Under the pieces are notes generated by a model. The model saw only the letters and a program-made list of their open reading frames with translations, ran no database searches and was not told the DNA's origin. This document shows, in pieces, positions 30,691 to 44,265 of a stretch of 64,000 nucleotides of DNA. The DNA is taken from positions 4,710,001-4,774,000 of the forward strand of contig JAPXFQ010001662.1 in NCBI GenBank assembly GCA_028564705.1. The letters are read 5' to 3'. The DNA comes from Apricaphanius iberus. Lineage: Eukaryota > Chordata > Actinopteri > Cyprinodontiformes > Aphaniidae. Numbering within the stretch: the first letter of the stretch is position 1; every line of letters starts with the position of its first letter. The position numbers and the translations under genes are program-made.

Positions 30691-33600
30691 AACCTTCCTT
30701 CTTTTGTGTGCAAGCGAATAGCAGTTAGTGTTATAGTGTGTTCACCATGGCTCAGATGTCGATGTGCCTGTTTGAGCTTGCCCCTCATTAATTTATTTGT
30801 AGGTTTCTAAGGCAACCCTCATGAAAAACAATTAAGACTTCCCATGGAGGACCTTGTTAGCAGCAGTTGTTGACCTCCAACCAAAAGAACTTCACATCTT
30901 TATCCAATGAATTAAGATTGTTAAATGAAAACAAAATGGGTCCATAACAGTTTTTTAAGCGGTCCCCTGTTGCACCTATTTTTTTTTTCCGTTTATAAGG
31001 TGAAATCTGTTCCACTCGAAGGTTTTGTGCTAAAGGCACAACATCAGCAACATACTGGCCTAGTTTAGTCTTAGCTCTGCCAGTGATGACTTTCTGTTTT
31101 CTGTCTTGGGTTAGCGTGGGTGTGTGGGTGTGTGGGTGTGTGTGCAGAGACACTTTAAGGGCAGTGAAAAACAGTGTAATTGTGTGTACGTGTGTGTCAG
31201 GGCAACAGAAGGGTGAGTGTGTTCACAGAGTGGGTGGGGTGGTGTGAAGCTGTTGATCTTGGGCTTCAGTCTTAAACAAATTGGCCATTCCGCAGTGGGA
31301 ACTGCGAATGCAGTCACACAGGGAAAGTCAGCCTGCATTGTGTCAGAATCTCTAAATTTCTCCAACAGCTAATTATCTCCCAGAGTGCCAGAAGAGAGGT
31401 TTGGAGGAGCTTTTGTTGTTTTTTGTTTTATTTCTGAAGCCCCTCCATACTCTCCCTTTGTTACTACATTTTTCCGAGCTGACTCAAAAAAGTTGAATCC
31501 CTCAGGAAAACTCAAAGACACATAAACTCACGTACACTTAGTGTTTGACTTGATGGTATAACCCTTAGCCGCATTAACATATACATTTGTGTATTGTTTT
31601 AATTAGTACCTTTTAAACTGTAATGAAGCCAGAAAAATAATTATCTTTAGCTTTAGCTATCTTTAGCAGCAGGTGCAGTTCTGACATGTAAATTCTTAAA
31701 TCTTGTACTGTGAAAAGTCCCCTCCAACTTCACTTTAACTTCATCTGCATTGCTTTTAAACTGAACAAAACATCTTTGTCTGCAGTCACACAATGTGGTG
31801 CCATTATTATCGAAGTCCTGATACCTTCAGCATCTGCAAGCAGAGATTAACAGGCCAACTATTTTTTCACTGTCTTTGATTGATGAAAAACCAGTTGCGT
31901 TGCCTCCTGCAGGCAATCCCATCCTTTCCCTCTGTTGTCACAGTACAGCCACATTATGAGCTTCTAGGCCTATAATGTGAATGTGATGACAGGAGGATTG
32001 TCAGGTTGCTCCTAAAGGCCACCAGGTGCTTGGCAACAGTCAGTTAGAGTCTGGAGAAGCTTGTTTTCGGTTCTGTGCTCATCTGGAATGTTGGGATATC
32101 AAAAAACACTTTCTGTCCAAATTGAAAGAAACAAAGAACATTTTGTGAAACATCAATTTCTGTTACATGAAGTATTATTTATGGTGTATCCTGTTACATG
32201 AGCTCCGCAGCCACATCATCAGGTACATCCTGCTGGAAACAGGATACTTCTTCTTTTGCATCTGGAACTGACATGATTGTTTAAGACATCAATGTAACAT
32301 TCTGTTGTCAGAAATATTCCTTTTGTTTTCAGATTGACGTCCATATTGTTGTAGTTCTACTCTAGGTTATGTGTTGAATTGAGATCTGATTAATGTAAAG
32401 GCCATTTGGTTTAAAGTGAATTTAGTTCATGTTCCAGAAACTAGTTTGAGATTATTTGAGCTTTGTGGCATTGTGCATCATTCTACTGAAGGAAACGGTG
32501 GTCAAAGGGAAGGGAAGGAATGGACAAAATCGGCAACAACACTGATGTACAGGCTGTGGCACATAAAAATGCTCAGCTGGTACTTAGGACTTCAATATTG
32601 TGCTAAGTAAAGCATACTGTATAATTACACCATCATCTGGCTAAACCGTTGACACAAGGCTGGGTGGATATATGTTTTCATGTTAATATAAAAGGATCAA
32701 ACTAACTTATTTCCAATCAGCCATGCTCCAATTTTGATGAGCTTGTGTGAATTAAAGACTCAGTTTCCTGAACACAGCTGACAGGAATGAGACCTCTTGG
32801 TTTCTGTAGCCAATCAGCTCCCAGGTCCAAACATGTTTATTTACTGCATATATAGGTGGTAACAATTGGTTATACGAGAGTAACTGCGTTTCATCGAAAC
32901 ACCCTAGTCATTCTAGCCCCACTGTTGTACTAATTTATATATTTAATTATTGTGTCCATTAATGCAACTGTTGCGTGGCACCTATGTCAATTTCTGAGAA
33001 TATATGTAGTGAAGTAAATGTGGTAAAGTATTAGATGTATCTGAGCTGGAGCTCAGACACATATTTTTACTGTAATCCACATATCTTTAATTGGCAATAC
33101 AAAAAAATGAAGATGTGCTATAATGTGACAAATGTAAAATGCCAACCTTTAAGGTCATAAGTATGATCACTGTAAGCCTCTATTTTAAAATTTATTCCTC
33201 AGGTGTGCATTGTACAATGCTGTACCTATACAATTGGAGGTATAAAGAGATTTAGAGTTTTTTAGCTAAAAATTAATATTTTCTTGAAGAAAATGTGTTC
33301 AAACCATTGTATGTTGATTTCTCTTCAAAATACTTTTTACAGTCATTTTGAAATGTTTTGAAGTTTAAAAGCTTGCAATGATATATTGGTTAAAGAATCC
33401 TGAGGTATTTAATTATTACAAAATTTGATTAACATATTTTCTGGGATAATATGATAAATAGTGACACCTGCACACTAATTAGGTTCATCCAACTGTTCTG
33501 AAGGCAGCAATATGGCTGCAGATACTTTTTCTTCACATTTCATTTGAATAATTTAAACTATCGGAATTGTTGTTCATTGCATGTTTTATCACCTTAATAG

Positions 33601-34777
33601 CAGATGCTTTTTGACTTAGTAGTTTTCCCCTTCTGCACAGTTTTTGCTTTTGGATCTCTCTGACCCCTTTCTCTGTCTTCTTAATTTTGTTTTAGCTTTT
33701 CTTCCACACTAATTAAACATTTCTGTTGCCGTTATACAACAGTCTTGTGTCCCTTCTCTCATCTCCACTCTCAGCCTCTAAAGGGACTCTGATCTCGCTG
33801 ACACAGGCTGAAAAAGGGCGACAGAGTCTGTCAAAACCCTTTGGTCCCTAGCCAAGAAAGCCTCTAGTTTCCCATGCTCCCCCATCCCCGACCCAACTGT
33901 TTTCTTTCCCTGAGAATGTCTTTCTTCAGATTTTTTTTTCATGCTATCTCATATACCTGAATCTAATTTTGCCATTGCCAGTGCTCACCTGCAACACAAG
34001 CGTGAGAAAGTGCCCTTTGAGTAGATGCTTTATAGCAGCATAGGTCATCAATTTCATTGACCTCTCACGGGTAATTATGTGCATGAAAGGATTTTGATGG
34101 AAAGACAACTCTAATTATTTTTTTATTTTACTAAATTAACAAAAGCTTTATCAGGGTTTCCTGCTGCTGCTGAAAAAAACGTTGCTCACTTGGAAGGAAT
34201 TTCTCATGACAATCCCTTTCTCTTACAGTGTTTAAACTGCAGAGACTGACCCTACTGTTACAAAAAGAACAGCTGAATGAATATCTTTACTTAACCAGTG
34301 AATTGGTACGGTACAGTGAGGTCCTGAAACTGTTGGTTTGAATGGAAAAAGGCATAAAATTTCTAAGAAAAGGGGAGATGGCTCTGAAGGTAAAACACGC
34401 AGGGATTATGTATCAAGAACAAGAACGCCTTCTAGAAAAAAAGCTTTGGCTGACAGAGCGGTCTTGCATTGCCATCTAAGAGGTATTTACAAGCGCAATT
34501 ACTGTGATTATTATTTCAACAATACCCTGCAATACTCTTTCATGGGCTGCCAGCCGGAGCAAGGACACAGAGAGCCTGCCAACACTGTCAACCTGGGAAT
34601 TTGTCAAGCAGCTTCATAGGATGGCAAGGAAGAGGAAGGGAATGAGCCAGAGAAAGAAATGTTGTAGCAGAAGTAGAGAGAAGGCGATGCGGTTTAACAG
34701 GGCACTTGCCTTTCTGCAGGGTCACAAGATGCTGTCCTTCTAACATGTCTCTGACCTTCATTTTTCTTTCTCTGCAG
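30691..34777. other. rbms3: Intronic sequence up to the first visible rbms3 exon
   Basis: No exon is seen before 34778. A GT-rich run lies at 31116-31145. Positions 31790-32060 and 33740-34200 look unique and complex. The last 30 bases before the exon form a polypyrimidine tract (TTTTTCTTTCTCTGCAG), a good acceptor. Confidence 0.5.
31116..31145. repeat. GT-rich simple repeat
   Basis: GTGGGTGTGTGGGTGTGTGG units, followed by scattered TGTG up to about 31195. It is imperfect. Confidence 0.8.
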
Positions 34778-34884
34778 CCCCCACAGAGCCTTTGCTGTGC
34801 AAATTTGCAGACGGAGGGCAGAAGAAACGTCAAAGCCAGAGCAAGTATCCTCAGAACGGAAGGCCGTGGCACAGAGAAGGGGAG
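34778..34884 (+). CDS. rbms3: rbms3 internal exon: end of RRM2 and following linker
   Basis: This exon encodes [18 protein letters not shown] then [28 protein letters not shown] is the last strand of the second RNA-recognition motif in the RBMS family (RBMS1/2/3), and the K/R-rich linker after it is near-invariant in the family. RBMS3 is a mostly cytoplasmic RNA-binding protein that contacts A/U-rich 3' untranslated regions. The exon is 107 nt long. The first two bases (CC) complete a codon begun in the previous exon, expected to read Ala from G|CC, and it ends on a complete GAG. The acceptor is TTTCTTTCTCTGCAG and the donor GAG|GTACGA. The upstream RRM exons are not found in this window. Assignment to rbms3 over rbms1 rests mainly on the exon at 63736. 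Confidence 0.95.
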
Positions 34885-35519
34885 GTACGATTTCGGACAC
34901 TGCAAACAGATGACCAACCATTCAAAATGTTGCATATATGCTGAGTGTTTCCCACATCTGTAGAGTTAAGTGTTAAAATGAATATGTAAAGAAACTGAAT
35001 CTTTAAATCCATAATATTTTTCCTGACGCTGTCAGCAAACAGCTACAGTTTAATGCTTCAAAGTTTTGAACCAGTAGCTCATAGGTCAAAGGGGCTCCAT
35101 AAGTTGGTCATTAATGTCATCATGACTTGTGAGCAAGTTTTTCAAAGCTGCAGGAAGAAACAACAAATGAGGCTTATGATAATTACATTTTTCAAAAGAT
35201 GCCAGTATATTCCATTTCCATTTAACTGTATTTTTAGTTAATTTATTACCAAATTTAAGAAAATAGCTTACCCAAATCAGCTGATTGAGACAAACCACAT
35301 AGTTACTGGAAGGGAATTCATTAGCATGCTGTAACAATATGAGCTACTTCCTGGAAAGCTGACAAAACAACACCACAATGCTCTGCTCTATGATTAGTGA
35401 CAGATTTTTTTTTCAAGTATGGTTAATGTGTTTTACATGCTGTTGCAGGAAAATGGATAAATGTTCCTCTGTATTTCCCTGCCATGTATGGACCAGTAGC
35501 AGTGCCTTGAATATTTTTA

Positions 35520-36300
35520 CTTTTTGTCAGGTTACAATCACAAATATCAAAGTTTTGTCAGGTTACAACATCACATTCTTTCAGGTTACATTAACAACGT
35601 TTTTTTTTATTGGTTTGGAAGTTGTTGCATTTATATTCAGACTCCCTACCATGACTGAATAAAATACATTGCAAAAACTACTTCAGAAGCCATCTTTTTA
35701 GTAAATTGAGATATTCAGTATACACACTGGTATTCTGTGAAGGCCTCAGAAGTTTTTTTTTGAGAAAATTAGGGAACAAAAGGCATCATGTAGGAGAATG
35801 AACACAGCAGACTGGTAAAGGATAAAGTTGTGTAAAGACTAAACTCAAGGATGGGCTATAAAACAACATCCTAAGTATTGGACGCTCCACAGAGCAATTC
35901 TCTAATAAATAGAAAGAACATTGCATAACTGCAAACATACCAAGACTTGAAAATCCACCTAAGCTAATAGGTTGAGCAAGGACAGCATTAATCAAAGAAG
36001 CAGCCATGATGCTAGAGGTAACTCTGGAGGAGCTGCAGTGATACAAAGCTTAGGTTGAAGAATTTCATACAGAATGTCTATGAATATGCTCACAAGGAAT
36101 TGCATTCAGTCAGGTTACAACCACACATTTCAATTTACTTTATGATGATATCATATGACAGACCAATCTAAAGTACTATACAATAGTAAATTGTAAAAAA
36201 AACAAATTCGCAATATAAAAATATGGAAAGCATAGCATGTGTTTGGATTAAGAGTCAGTACTACAGACCACCTTTCCAAAGCCCAAAGAGGACTGTCTGC
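35520..36300 (+). mobile_element. Tc1-like transposon remnants, probably two overlapping pieces
   Basis: From 35735 the + strand reads TGTGAAGGCCTCAGAAG, ATTAGGGAACAAAAGGCATC, CAGCAGACTGGTAAAGGATAAAG and GGGCTATAAAACAACATCC. It then reads ACTGCAAACATACCAAGACTTG, and GAAGCAGCCATGATGC followed by TAACTCTGGAGGAGCTGCAG. These are the successive N-terminal (paired-type DNA-binding) codons of a fish Tc1-like transposase. At 36105-36240 a terminal block appears instead (TCAGGTTACAACCACACATTTC, GACAGACCAATCTAAAGTA), as also at 35528-35590. The catalytic core is absent. Confidence 0.75.
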
Positions 36301-38389
36301 AACATATTTTGTTTATTAAAAAATCTCTAATCTACAATTTGTCTCAGTCTAAGATATGAAGCTAATGTATGGGAAAATAAATAAATATGTCAAAATGACC
36401 CTGGATGTACATGAGCTGCCATGTAAATTGCTCATCTAGCCAAATGCCTCATTGAACACATATTTCCACTATACATCAGAATGCCAGGAAACCCAAACCT
36501 CAATTCACTGTGATAACATGCAGATACAAGGTTACAGCTAACAACCAACTATACCAGAAAGGATGTATAGAGGACACAGGCTAGGGTGCCTTTAAACTGG
36601 AATATATAGATGAGGAAGAATATGAGCATACACCTGAACCCAGCACACACCTTTAGTGAGACTGACAGTTATGCTGAAACAGCAAGGTAGGAAGACCAGG
36701 AGAGATCAAATGTTTGTCCTTGAGAGAAACACTGGTCTCTCTCTGTGTGCGTTTGTTGTTGGATGATAAATTAGACTCTGGGTGTCTCTCAGTGCTTCAT
36801 TAACACATACAGTCATTAAGGATTGTATAGTTTTAGGGTGGAACAGTCTTTCACCAAAAACTTTAATGAGTTTTAAAGATTTTTTTTTCTTGCTCAAACT
36901 TTGATTCATCATTGGATTTTGCTTAGAAAGTTGAATCTAAATTTAATAGTTGTGTAGCTATCAACAACCGACAGGCATAATTATTTCTGAATATGTGGGT
37001 ACTGATCTTGGTAAAAATTGAGAGTTGATGATGCCTTCACTTCTTTGCATAGCAACTGGTTTGACAATATAATATTTCTTAAGAATGCATGTTCTCTTTT
37101 CATGTAGGCAGTTGCAGACTGATTTTGGAGCACAATGTTCTTTTTTTATCAGCAACAGCATTATTAAAAGTAAACCTGATTTATATATTTTTTCCAATTC
37201 ATGGGAGGACAGAAATTTGGTGATTCCAAAACCATTTCTAGACAACCTAACCATATTTTCTTCTTCAGAGCTTAGCAATGACTGACATCTACATAACATG
37301 TCCATCACGCTAGTTTTTTTTAATGTTATGGTTTTGTAATCTGCAGTACATTAAAAATTACTTCAACTACTTATGAAAGCTTGTGGATATCTACAACTTT
37401 CCTCACAGAGCTCTTGGAATTTTCTTTTTTTTTTCTTCAAAATATTGGCTTACACAATGTAACGTCAAATTAGTTTACAAAACCAACCCTCAAGACATCT
37501 GCAACTAGAGCTAAACATTCATTAAAAGTTTTATTCTATATAATTCTTCCATCCTGGAAAAAGGTAATATTTGAAAGCCTCAAAAATGTATTAAAATTCA
37601 TGCCTAAGAAAAAATTTTCCCAAAACTGTATCTGCCAAGAAATTATTTTTAAGTATCACATTCCAAGTTATCAATAGAAGACTGCACAATGGACTTAGAA
37701 ACAAGGTTTAGTTTTTTTTTGTATTACAAAGCAATATTGTAGAAATAATTGGGAATGTGTTTGCTGGAACTCTACAATTTTCCTGAAAACATTTAGCACA
37801 CACTTTTGTTTATTTATTAATCTCAGCTTTTCAACATAAGAAGAGGCTCTGCTTTAAGTTGTCTCTCTGTGGGACGCTTGAACTGATTAAGATTTTGCAG
37901 TCTGACGCAATTTACCTCAGCTATGAGAAGTTTCATCTGAAGAGAAAAAAATTGTGCGCATAGATTTTATAAACATACAGAGACCAGAGGGGAATCAAGA
38001 ATGAGTGGGGAGAAATAACAGAGACCCAGAGTTTGTGCATAGATCTGAGTTCAGCCAAAGGCTGAGCTGAACACAAAACACGCAGCCATTAGCTTGCTTG
38101 AAGATTCATTCAAATGTTCACTGAAGACCCTTTTAAATCTCAAGCTAAAAATCTCAGAGCAGGGATTTGTACCTCAGTTCTAAATATTCTTCTCCTGATA
38201 GCTATCCATTCTTCCCCATGGTGGCCTCCTCTCACATTTTTTCACATTACTTTGTGTATTAGAAAATGCTGTGCCAAAGTTCAAGACCAAATGTGGGGAT
38301 CTAAATATGTTGCTTAAAGCTTATATTTTTATGGTGTATGATTTCTTCAGATTCACAACCCCAGACATGTTATTATAGAAGGAACACTA

Positions 38390-38570
38390 CTTTGGAAAAG
38401 TGTTCTTACCCATTACCTCTTTCCTATTTTGTCACATTAAAACCATAAAGTAGATAGTTTGCTTTTAATTTGGGATTTTGTGTTATAGACTAACAGATAG
38501 CAGTTCATAACTGATAGTAAAATGAAAAATGGTAGATAGTTTCCTAAACTTTTCAGAAAAAAATCAGGAG
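38390..38570. mobile_element. Tc1-like terminal fragment
   Basis: The block TTTTGTCACATTAAAACCATAAAG...TTTGGGATTTTGTGTTATAGAC(T)AACAGA is the family's terminal inverted-repeat region, also seen diverged at 36105-36180. Only the end piece remains. Confidence 0.62.
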
Positions 38571-38929
38571 AACCAAGGGAGTAGATTTTATTTTGAGATT
38601 GGTGGGGACAAAAAAGTGCTCCAAGGCAGCCCTCTTGAAAGTTGAAGTTTTTTGCATTAGCAATAATATTTTCACATTATGCATATGTTATAGGTTAAAG
38701 TAACTAATGAAAGACAAGAAGGCGAATTTAAAAGGTTTTAATCTTTACTCTGTAGTACAGGAATCCAGCATTATTTAACCTCACCTGTGAATTTCCAGCC
38801 TCTTTTTCAGCGTCTCCTTCTCTTCTACTTTCTCCAACCTCTCTCCCTTCATCTGCTCTTGCTTATAGTGCTCTACCTCTCTCTCCTTTTCCATCTCCTC
38901 AAGCCTCTCTGCTGTCTGTCACCTTACAA

Positions 38930-39000
38930 AAATACACACGCACGTACACACACGTACACACACATATATAAACCCACACACAAACAGGCACAAACACAAA
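38930..39000. repeat. CA-rich low-complexity run
   Basis: Interrupted CACA and CACG units (ACACACGCACGTACACACACG), then AAACACAAA. Not a clean microsatellite. Confidence 0.75.
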
Positions 39001-39639
39001 ATGTAAATGACACCAGTAAAATCCATCTAACTGAAGTGACCTGGACAGAAAAAATGCCAAATGTGTTGACAATTACCCTTGCAGATGCCTCTCATCCGGC
39101 CCAACTAGCAGTTGGGGCCTGAAATGTTAACAGTCAGAAGTTCGACAAGCTGATTTTACCGCTCTGGGTTTAAGAGCAGATGGAATGACAGCAGGGACGG
39201 CCAATTACATGTAAATTAGCGAGAACCTGGCAGCCAATCTGGAAGCATTATTTAAGTTAAAGGTGGGATCTCTTGCAGAGATCAACATTTAACCCTTTGT
39301 GTGCCATGGTCATTGACTAAACACTACGGACAGTGGTTATATTGATAGTGACGACACAGTAGCGGATGAATAGTGGTAGTAACGTGTACCTACCGTCCCT
39401 ACCCAATTCTACGCCCTGGAAGACTACAGTCTGTTAGAGGCTACAGATGACTTGGAATTGGGGTGAAGATTTGCATTTTAACTGAAATATGACCATAAAC
39501 ATGTAGTCTGACCAGCAGTTAAATATTTTAATGTATGATTATGTGTAAGAATGGCCTATTCAATTAGGGATATGTGTCTAGACTTAAAATTAACCCCAAT
39601 AAAAAAAAAATACTGAACTTGAGAAGAATGAAGACATTT

Positions 39640-39800
39640 TTTATACTCTATATGTGCAAAGCTTATCCAAAAATCTTGCAGCTATAACTGCATCAAAAGG
39701 AGATCCTAAAATTCCGTATTGTATCATTTTCCTTCTACTACACAATTATTGGCTACTTTTTGCTGGTCTACAACATAAATATCAAATTATGTTATCTTTT
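39640..39800 (+). mobile_element. Tc1-like 3'-end fragment
   Basis: GTGCAAAGCTTATCCAAAAATCTTGCAGCTATAACTGCATC gives the transposase C-terminal region. It is followed by GTATCATTTTCCTTCTACTACACAATTATTGG and GGTCTACAACATAAATATCAA from the terminal repeat. It is not contiguous with the piece at 38390. Confidence 0.65.
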
Positions 39801-41105
39801 GGGTTTATAACATGAAAGAACATAAAAAAATGTCCTTGAAAATTAATTTTGTACTTTTTTTTACATGTAAATGTCCACTCGCCTTATTTAACACAAGACT
39901 AATAATAGACATGGCCATTCAACATGGTGCAGAACTTTTACTAAATGTGTTAATGAATTTCATAGGGAGAAGGAACTTCAGATGGGTCAGTTTACCTTCA
40001 AATGTGGGAAGATTTACATGCACCCTCCTTTAAATATGAGGCCAAGACCAGTTCCAAATGTAGTCAGGTCAAACATATTCAACACTTCTCTCATTAATTT
40101 ATATTTTAATTCAAAACCTTAACTTGATCAGCAACAATGGACTCGTTGCTAATGCTGAGTGAATCATAGATTTGGTATTATGATTTTAGTATTATTTTAG
40201 AAAGAGATATTAGGCTTACCAAGCTTCAGTTTTATTCTCATTGGGTTAATAATAATTTCTGTTGGATCTAGTCTCATAACCTTTTTATTGTGGAAATAAT
40301 ATTCTCACAAAAGCTTTGACGTTTAAAACTTCTTAGTTTATTGATTCACCTATTTTTTTTGTAGACTGTTTTATTGCATTTATGTGCATTATATTTGTTA
40401 ATAAAAAACAGATAAGTTGAGATTCAAGAAGATACATTTTTACAATTTTCCTTGCCTCTTTCAAGTCATGCATAATGTCTTTCTAATATATTGTTGTTTA
40501 AAACATAAATACTTTAGTTGTTTTATAGACTCAGATTAAGTTTTTTAAGAGTCACATTAGTTATTTCCCACTAACTTGAAAATTTAGCATGTGAAATATT
40601 TACCTTTATGACAAGTATTGATTACCCAGTAATTTTTGGTGACGCTGTAACAAGCTTGCTGAAATTATTTGAATTTTGCAAAGAATGCCGTTTTCTGTAG
40701 CTCAAAACGTCAGAAACAAGTCAGTAGTCAGAGCTTCAATTTCCACAAGAACTTGTCTTTTGTGGGACTTCTTGATCCGTTGATTCCACATGATCATTTG
40801 AAGAATTGCCATCAGTGATTTTCATTCCTGTTAACTTTTCAATTCCTGCCATTGTGAAGAAAGATGCTTTCTGCATACAAATGTTTAAACATTTTGCCAA
40901 AATGCCCTCTCGTTTAGTTGGCTGCATCAGACCAGGCTTGGCCTGGTGCCATGAACACCTATGCTGGAAGAGATGCAAAAAAACCCTCTGTGAAATTATT
41001 TCCAAGGCCGACTCAAACAATGTCATGCAATGATTTCCCAGCTTCAAAACACGGTGCTAAGATTCTGGAATGAAAGATTCTGGAATGATTCTGGAATGTG
41101 TGAGG

Positions 41106-41163
41106 GATTTCAGTCCCTCCTTCAACCAGCTTTGGACACCTGGTTGAAGGAGGGACTGAAATC
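41106..41163. repeat. Perfect 24-bp inverted repeat with 10-nt loop
   Basis: The left arm at 41106-41129 (GATTTCAGTCCCTCCTTCAA then CCAG) is exactly complementary to the right arm at 41140-41163. Ten bases (CTTTGGACAC) lie between. Pairing stops at the next base on both sides. Just upstream (about 41058-41100) the phrase ATTCTGGAATGA/ATTCTGGAATG occurs three times. The transcript would form a strong hairpin on either strand. Confidence 0.98.
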
Positions 41164-43079
41164 TTTTGCCACGCAAGTGGGGTTGTTTATAGTAATGACC
41201 AGAGTCAATTCAGGGACAACTAATGTGCTGTGTGGAACTGGATTTTTTTTTCCTTCTTTAACCCAACTCACCTACTGAACTTTGACAGTTTGCTTGATTA
41301 TCAAAAAATACACAAAAACGTTCCCACAGAGTTATGGAACAACAGTAATAGCTCTAGAGCTACATTTGGTGCACTTATATGCTGCCAGAACTGTGTTTAA
41401 CATGTAGCTACATATTGAACCTCTTCCATGTTTTATATTAGGATTTATTTTTGATCAGTTATGCATATCTTGACATCTGCATGGGCAGATGTGTTTGCAC
41501 ATGCTTCGTCAATTTTCAAATCACGTCACCTCCAGATATGATCTAGTTGAACTAAAAGTTTTTGAATAGCGCAATAAATAGTATGTTATGCAACCTATGG
41601 TCATTGATCAGCTAGAAGACGGGTATCACATGTCAGTCCGTTTATCAGAACCATAGACATTTCTCATCACAGCATGTCTTGCATTCGGATGAAGAAACTG
41701 CACACATCATCCATTAGTCTCTTACTCCACGTCTCCCTCCACAAAATGTCAGGCTCTTTTAATTTTTCTTAAGTCCTTTTCTCATTTTGCCTTTAAGTGC
41801 TTTCTGCACATATTTTTTTATTTTTTTTTTACTTTCACTTGATCTCCCTGTGTTTTCTTCCTTGTGTTTTAAATCTTCCTAGACCCCACAGCAACATATG
41901 GAGAGAAAAAGAGCAAGTGACTCACTGAGACAGAAACAGAGAAACAGAGAGGGAACACATTGCATGATCAGTCAGGAGTTGCAAGGGGTTGAGTGCTACA
42001 GGGTGGCTGGTGGCAAGGATTGAGAAATATGACAGATTTTCTTGTAAACTACCCAATGTGGGAGCCTAGAAGGTGCTGTCTCTTGCTGTCTCATGCTGAC
42101 AAACATATTAGTCACAGCAATTTTCAATACACACACAAGCTTGGTAGTTGCTCAAACCCGTCCATTCCCCCACTTTTTACTCCTTCCTCCTACAACTCAC
42201 ACTTATTTAAAAAAAGGAAAACTTTTCAAAGTCACACTTCTCAAGCAGCTGCTCTTGGGGAATGCATGTAGATAAAAATAAAAAAAGATCCGGCTTTTCA
42301 CTTTGTGTGAGAGCCTAACAGATGTCTTAGTGTGCACGTGTGTGTGCGGCCACCAGGCAGCAAAAGAACAGAAAGCAAATTGGTTTCTAAACAGAAAATA
42401 CAAACAGGCATGATGCCATTGTGTATATTAGGACACAGAGATTTTATAAATTACTTACTCATCTATATCCTCAAAAATATCAAACCCTCTTGGGAGTAGA
42501 AGGAGGAGAACATTTTTATTTTATTTACTTCATTCAGCTTCTCCTCTAAAAGTCACGTCAGTGCCTGCGCTTTGTCTGATTATTCAATTTTATCGTATAT
42601 AGTTTTGGATGCATTTCAGTAACAGACAGTATGATTGCCTCTTTTCCTCTTTTCAAATGTACCAGTCTGCATCAATTATCAGTCCATGGCCCTGCAGATT
42701 TCCTGGGCAGGAGCTTCTCTGCAGTGGACGTTGTCAGCACATGGACGGAAGCACAACACCAAGGGGAGACATCAGCCTCACCAAACAGCTGGTCATCTCC
42801 GCTGCTGCTATTAGTGTACATGTAAAAACATGCTCGCAAATAAAATATGTCCGCAATCTCTTGATTTCAAACAGTGCCTTGCAAAAGTGTCGCCTGGGGT
42901 ATGTCTCAACCACCTGTGCACATTTAGAAAAGAAAATGTTTTCCATCCTTTTTTGCACAACATCTAAAGCCCAGTCGAGCTGAACGATGAGCACCTGAGA
43001 ATGAACACTTTTTTTCAGTGCTTATGATTCTTAATCATTCTAATTTAAACTTAGGTGTGGACTTTAGAGGTCTCCGTAT

Positions 43080-43560
43080 ATCTAAACTATTCTTTTGAAT
43101 GAAGGGTTTTTGTGCTGCTGGAAGTAGAACCTCCACCCACTCTCAATACTTTTTCAGCCTCTTCCAAACTTTCTTCTACAATTGCTCTGTATGTACTTCA
43201 TTAATTTTCCTGCTAACTCTACTCAGTTTCAAAGTTATGGATATGGTTTCGTAACCTAACCTTGTCTAAACTTTTCCATAACTTTATTTTATCTTTCCCC
43301 TGCGCACCTTGGTCTTCATGGTCTGGGAGTTAATTAAACACTCTTTATTTTCTAATAGGTGACTCCTTAAAGAAACTGGTTGTACAAGATTTTGTTTAGG
43401 GGCATCAGACTAAGGAGGTAAACACAAATGCACTCCACTGTTTTCAGATTTTATTTATAAAATTCTGAAGTGCAAATCTGTTTTGCTTTGCCATAGTGTT
43501 AAAAATAAGGATAGATTGTATTAAGGTTTGTAATTTAGAAAATGGAAAAATGTTCAGTGG
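43080..43560 (-). mobile_element. Degenerate Tc1-like remnant
   Basis: AACCTCCACCCACTCTCAATACTTTT, CAATTGCTCTGTATGTACTTCATTAA and GGTTGTACAAGATTTTGTTTAGGGGCATCAGACTAA are the antisense blocks and terminal region of the Tc1-like family also present at 28685-30690. They have the same orientation and order. No frame survives. Confidence 0.66.
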
Positions 43561-44265
43561 ATATGAATACGACACTAATTGTATGATTCAAAGTTTGGTG
43601 AACAGTCACTCACACAATTGAAATTGATCCTTCAAAACTTTGAACACTAAGAAAAATTTAAACGATTATTTTAATCTCTAAACCTTTAGCAGCTTTTCAA
43701 AGATTTTAAGGAGTAACTGAACCCCATGAAAAAGCATTATCCCGCCTCCAGTAAACAATTGAAAAAGGAGGACAGTGATGGCTAGTTAATCTGAGGTGGA
43801 TGATTTGAGCTGCAGGCTCAGGGCGCTGAGTCAGTGATGCCCAAAGCCGCGTTGCCAGAAGCCGGGGCTGCCACTGCTGCTGAAGCAGAGGGAGACGAAA
43901 TGGGTCCAGTCTGAGCGGTAATGCTAACATAGCCTGACGTTCAAAAAGTATCAAACTTCCTAAAAATGTTAATTATATCCAGTAAAGTATAAGCTCTAAA
44001 GTATATGCCATATTAAACTAATCTGTTTCAACAGATGCACGTTATGATTCAAAATAAATGTTAATAAAAACATTGATAGAGATTATAGCAGTTGTTATCA
44101 AATCCTTTCACCAGATACCACGTAAGAAAATATTTACGCTTTCCATGACCAAACTGGGTCTACATTATATAATGGGACTAAGTCAACCCACATAGAAGAT
44201 TTAATTAGAAAGGATTTATCCATATTACTGTATGAGCACATAAAACTGTGAAAGAAAGTCAAATA

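Noticed and set aside
34338..34743. Lysine/arginine-rich frames just upstream of the first exon
   Set aside because: They end before the acceptor, are not in the exon's frame and match no RBMS sequence.
34588..34935. 115-codon - strand frame over the rbms3 exon
   Set aside because: It is an antisense shadow of the real exon at 34778-34884, which has clear splice sites on the + strand.
40736..41047. 103-codon - strand frame overlapping a 75-codon + strand frame
   Set aside because: Neither frame has a known motif. The double-strand openness suggests composition or an old repeat. It could be a decayed transposase, but nothing supports that directly.
43706..43954. GC-rich patch after TTAA with AGGAGTAACTGAACCCC, possible fourth TTAA element
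   Set aside because: No matching right end could be found downstream, so the border is unsupported.
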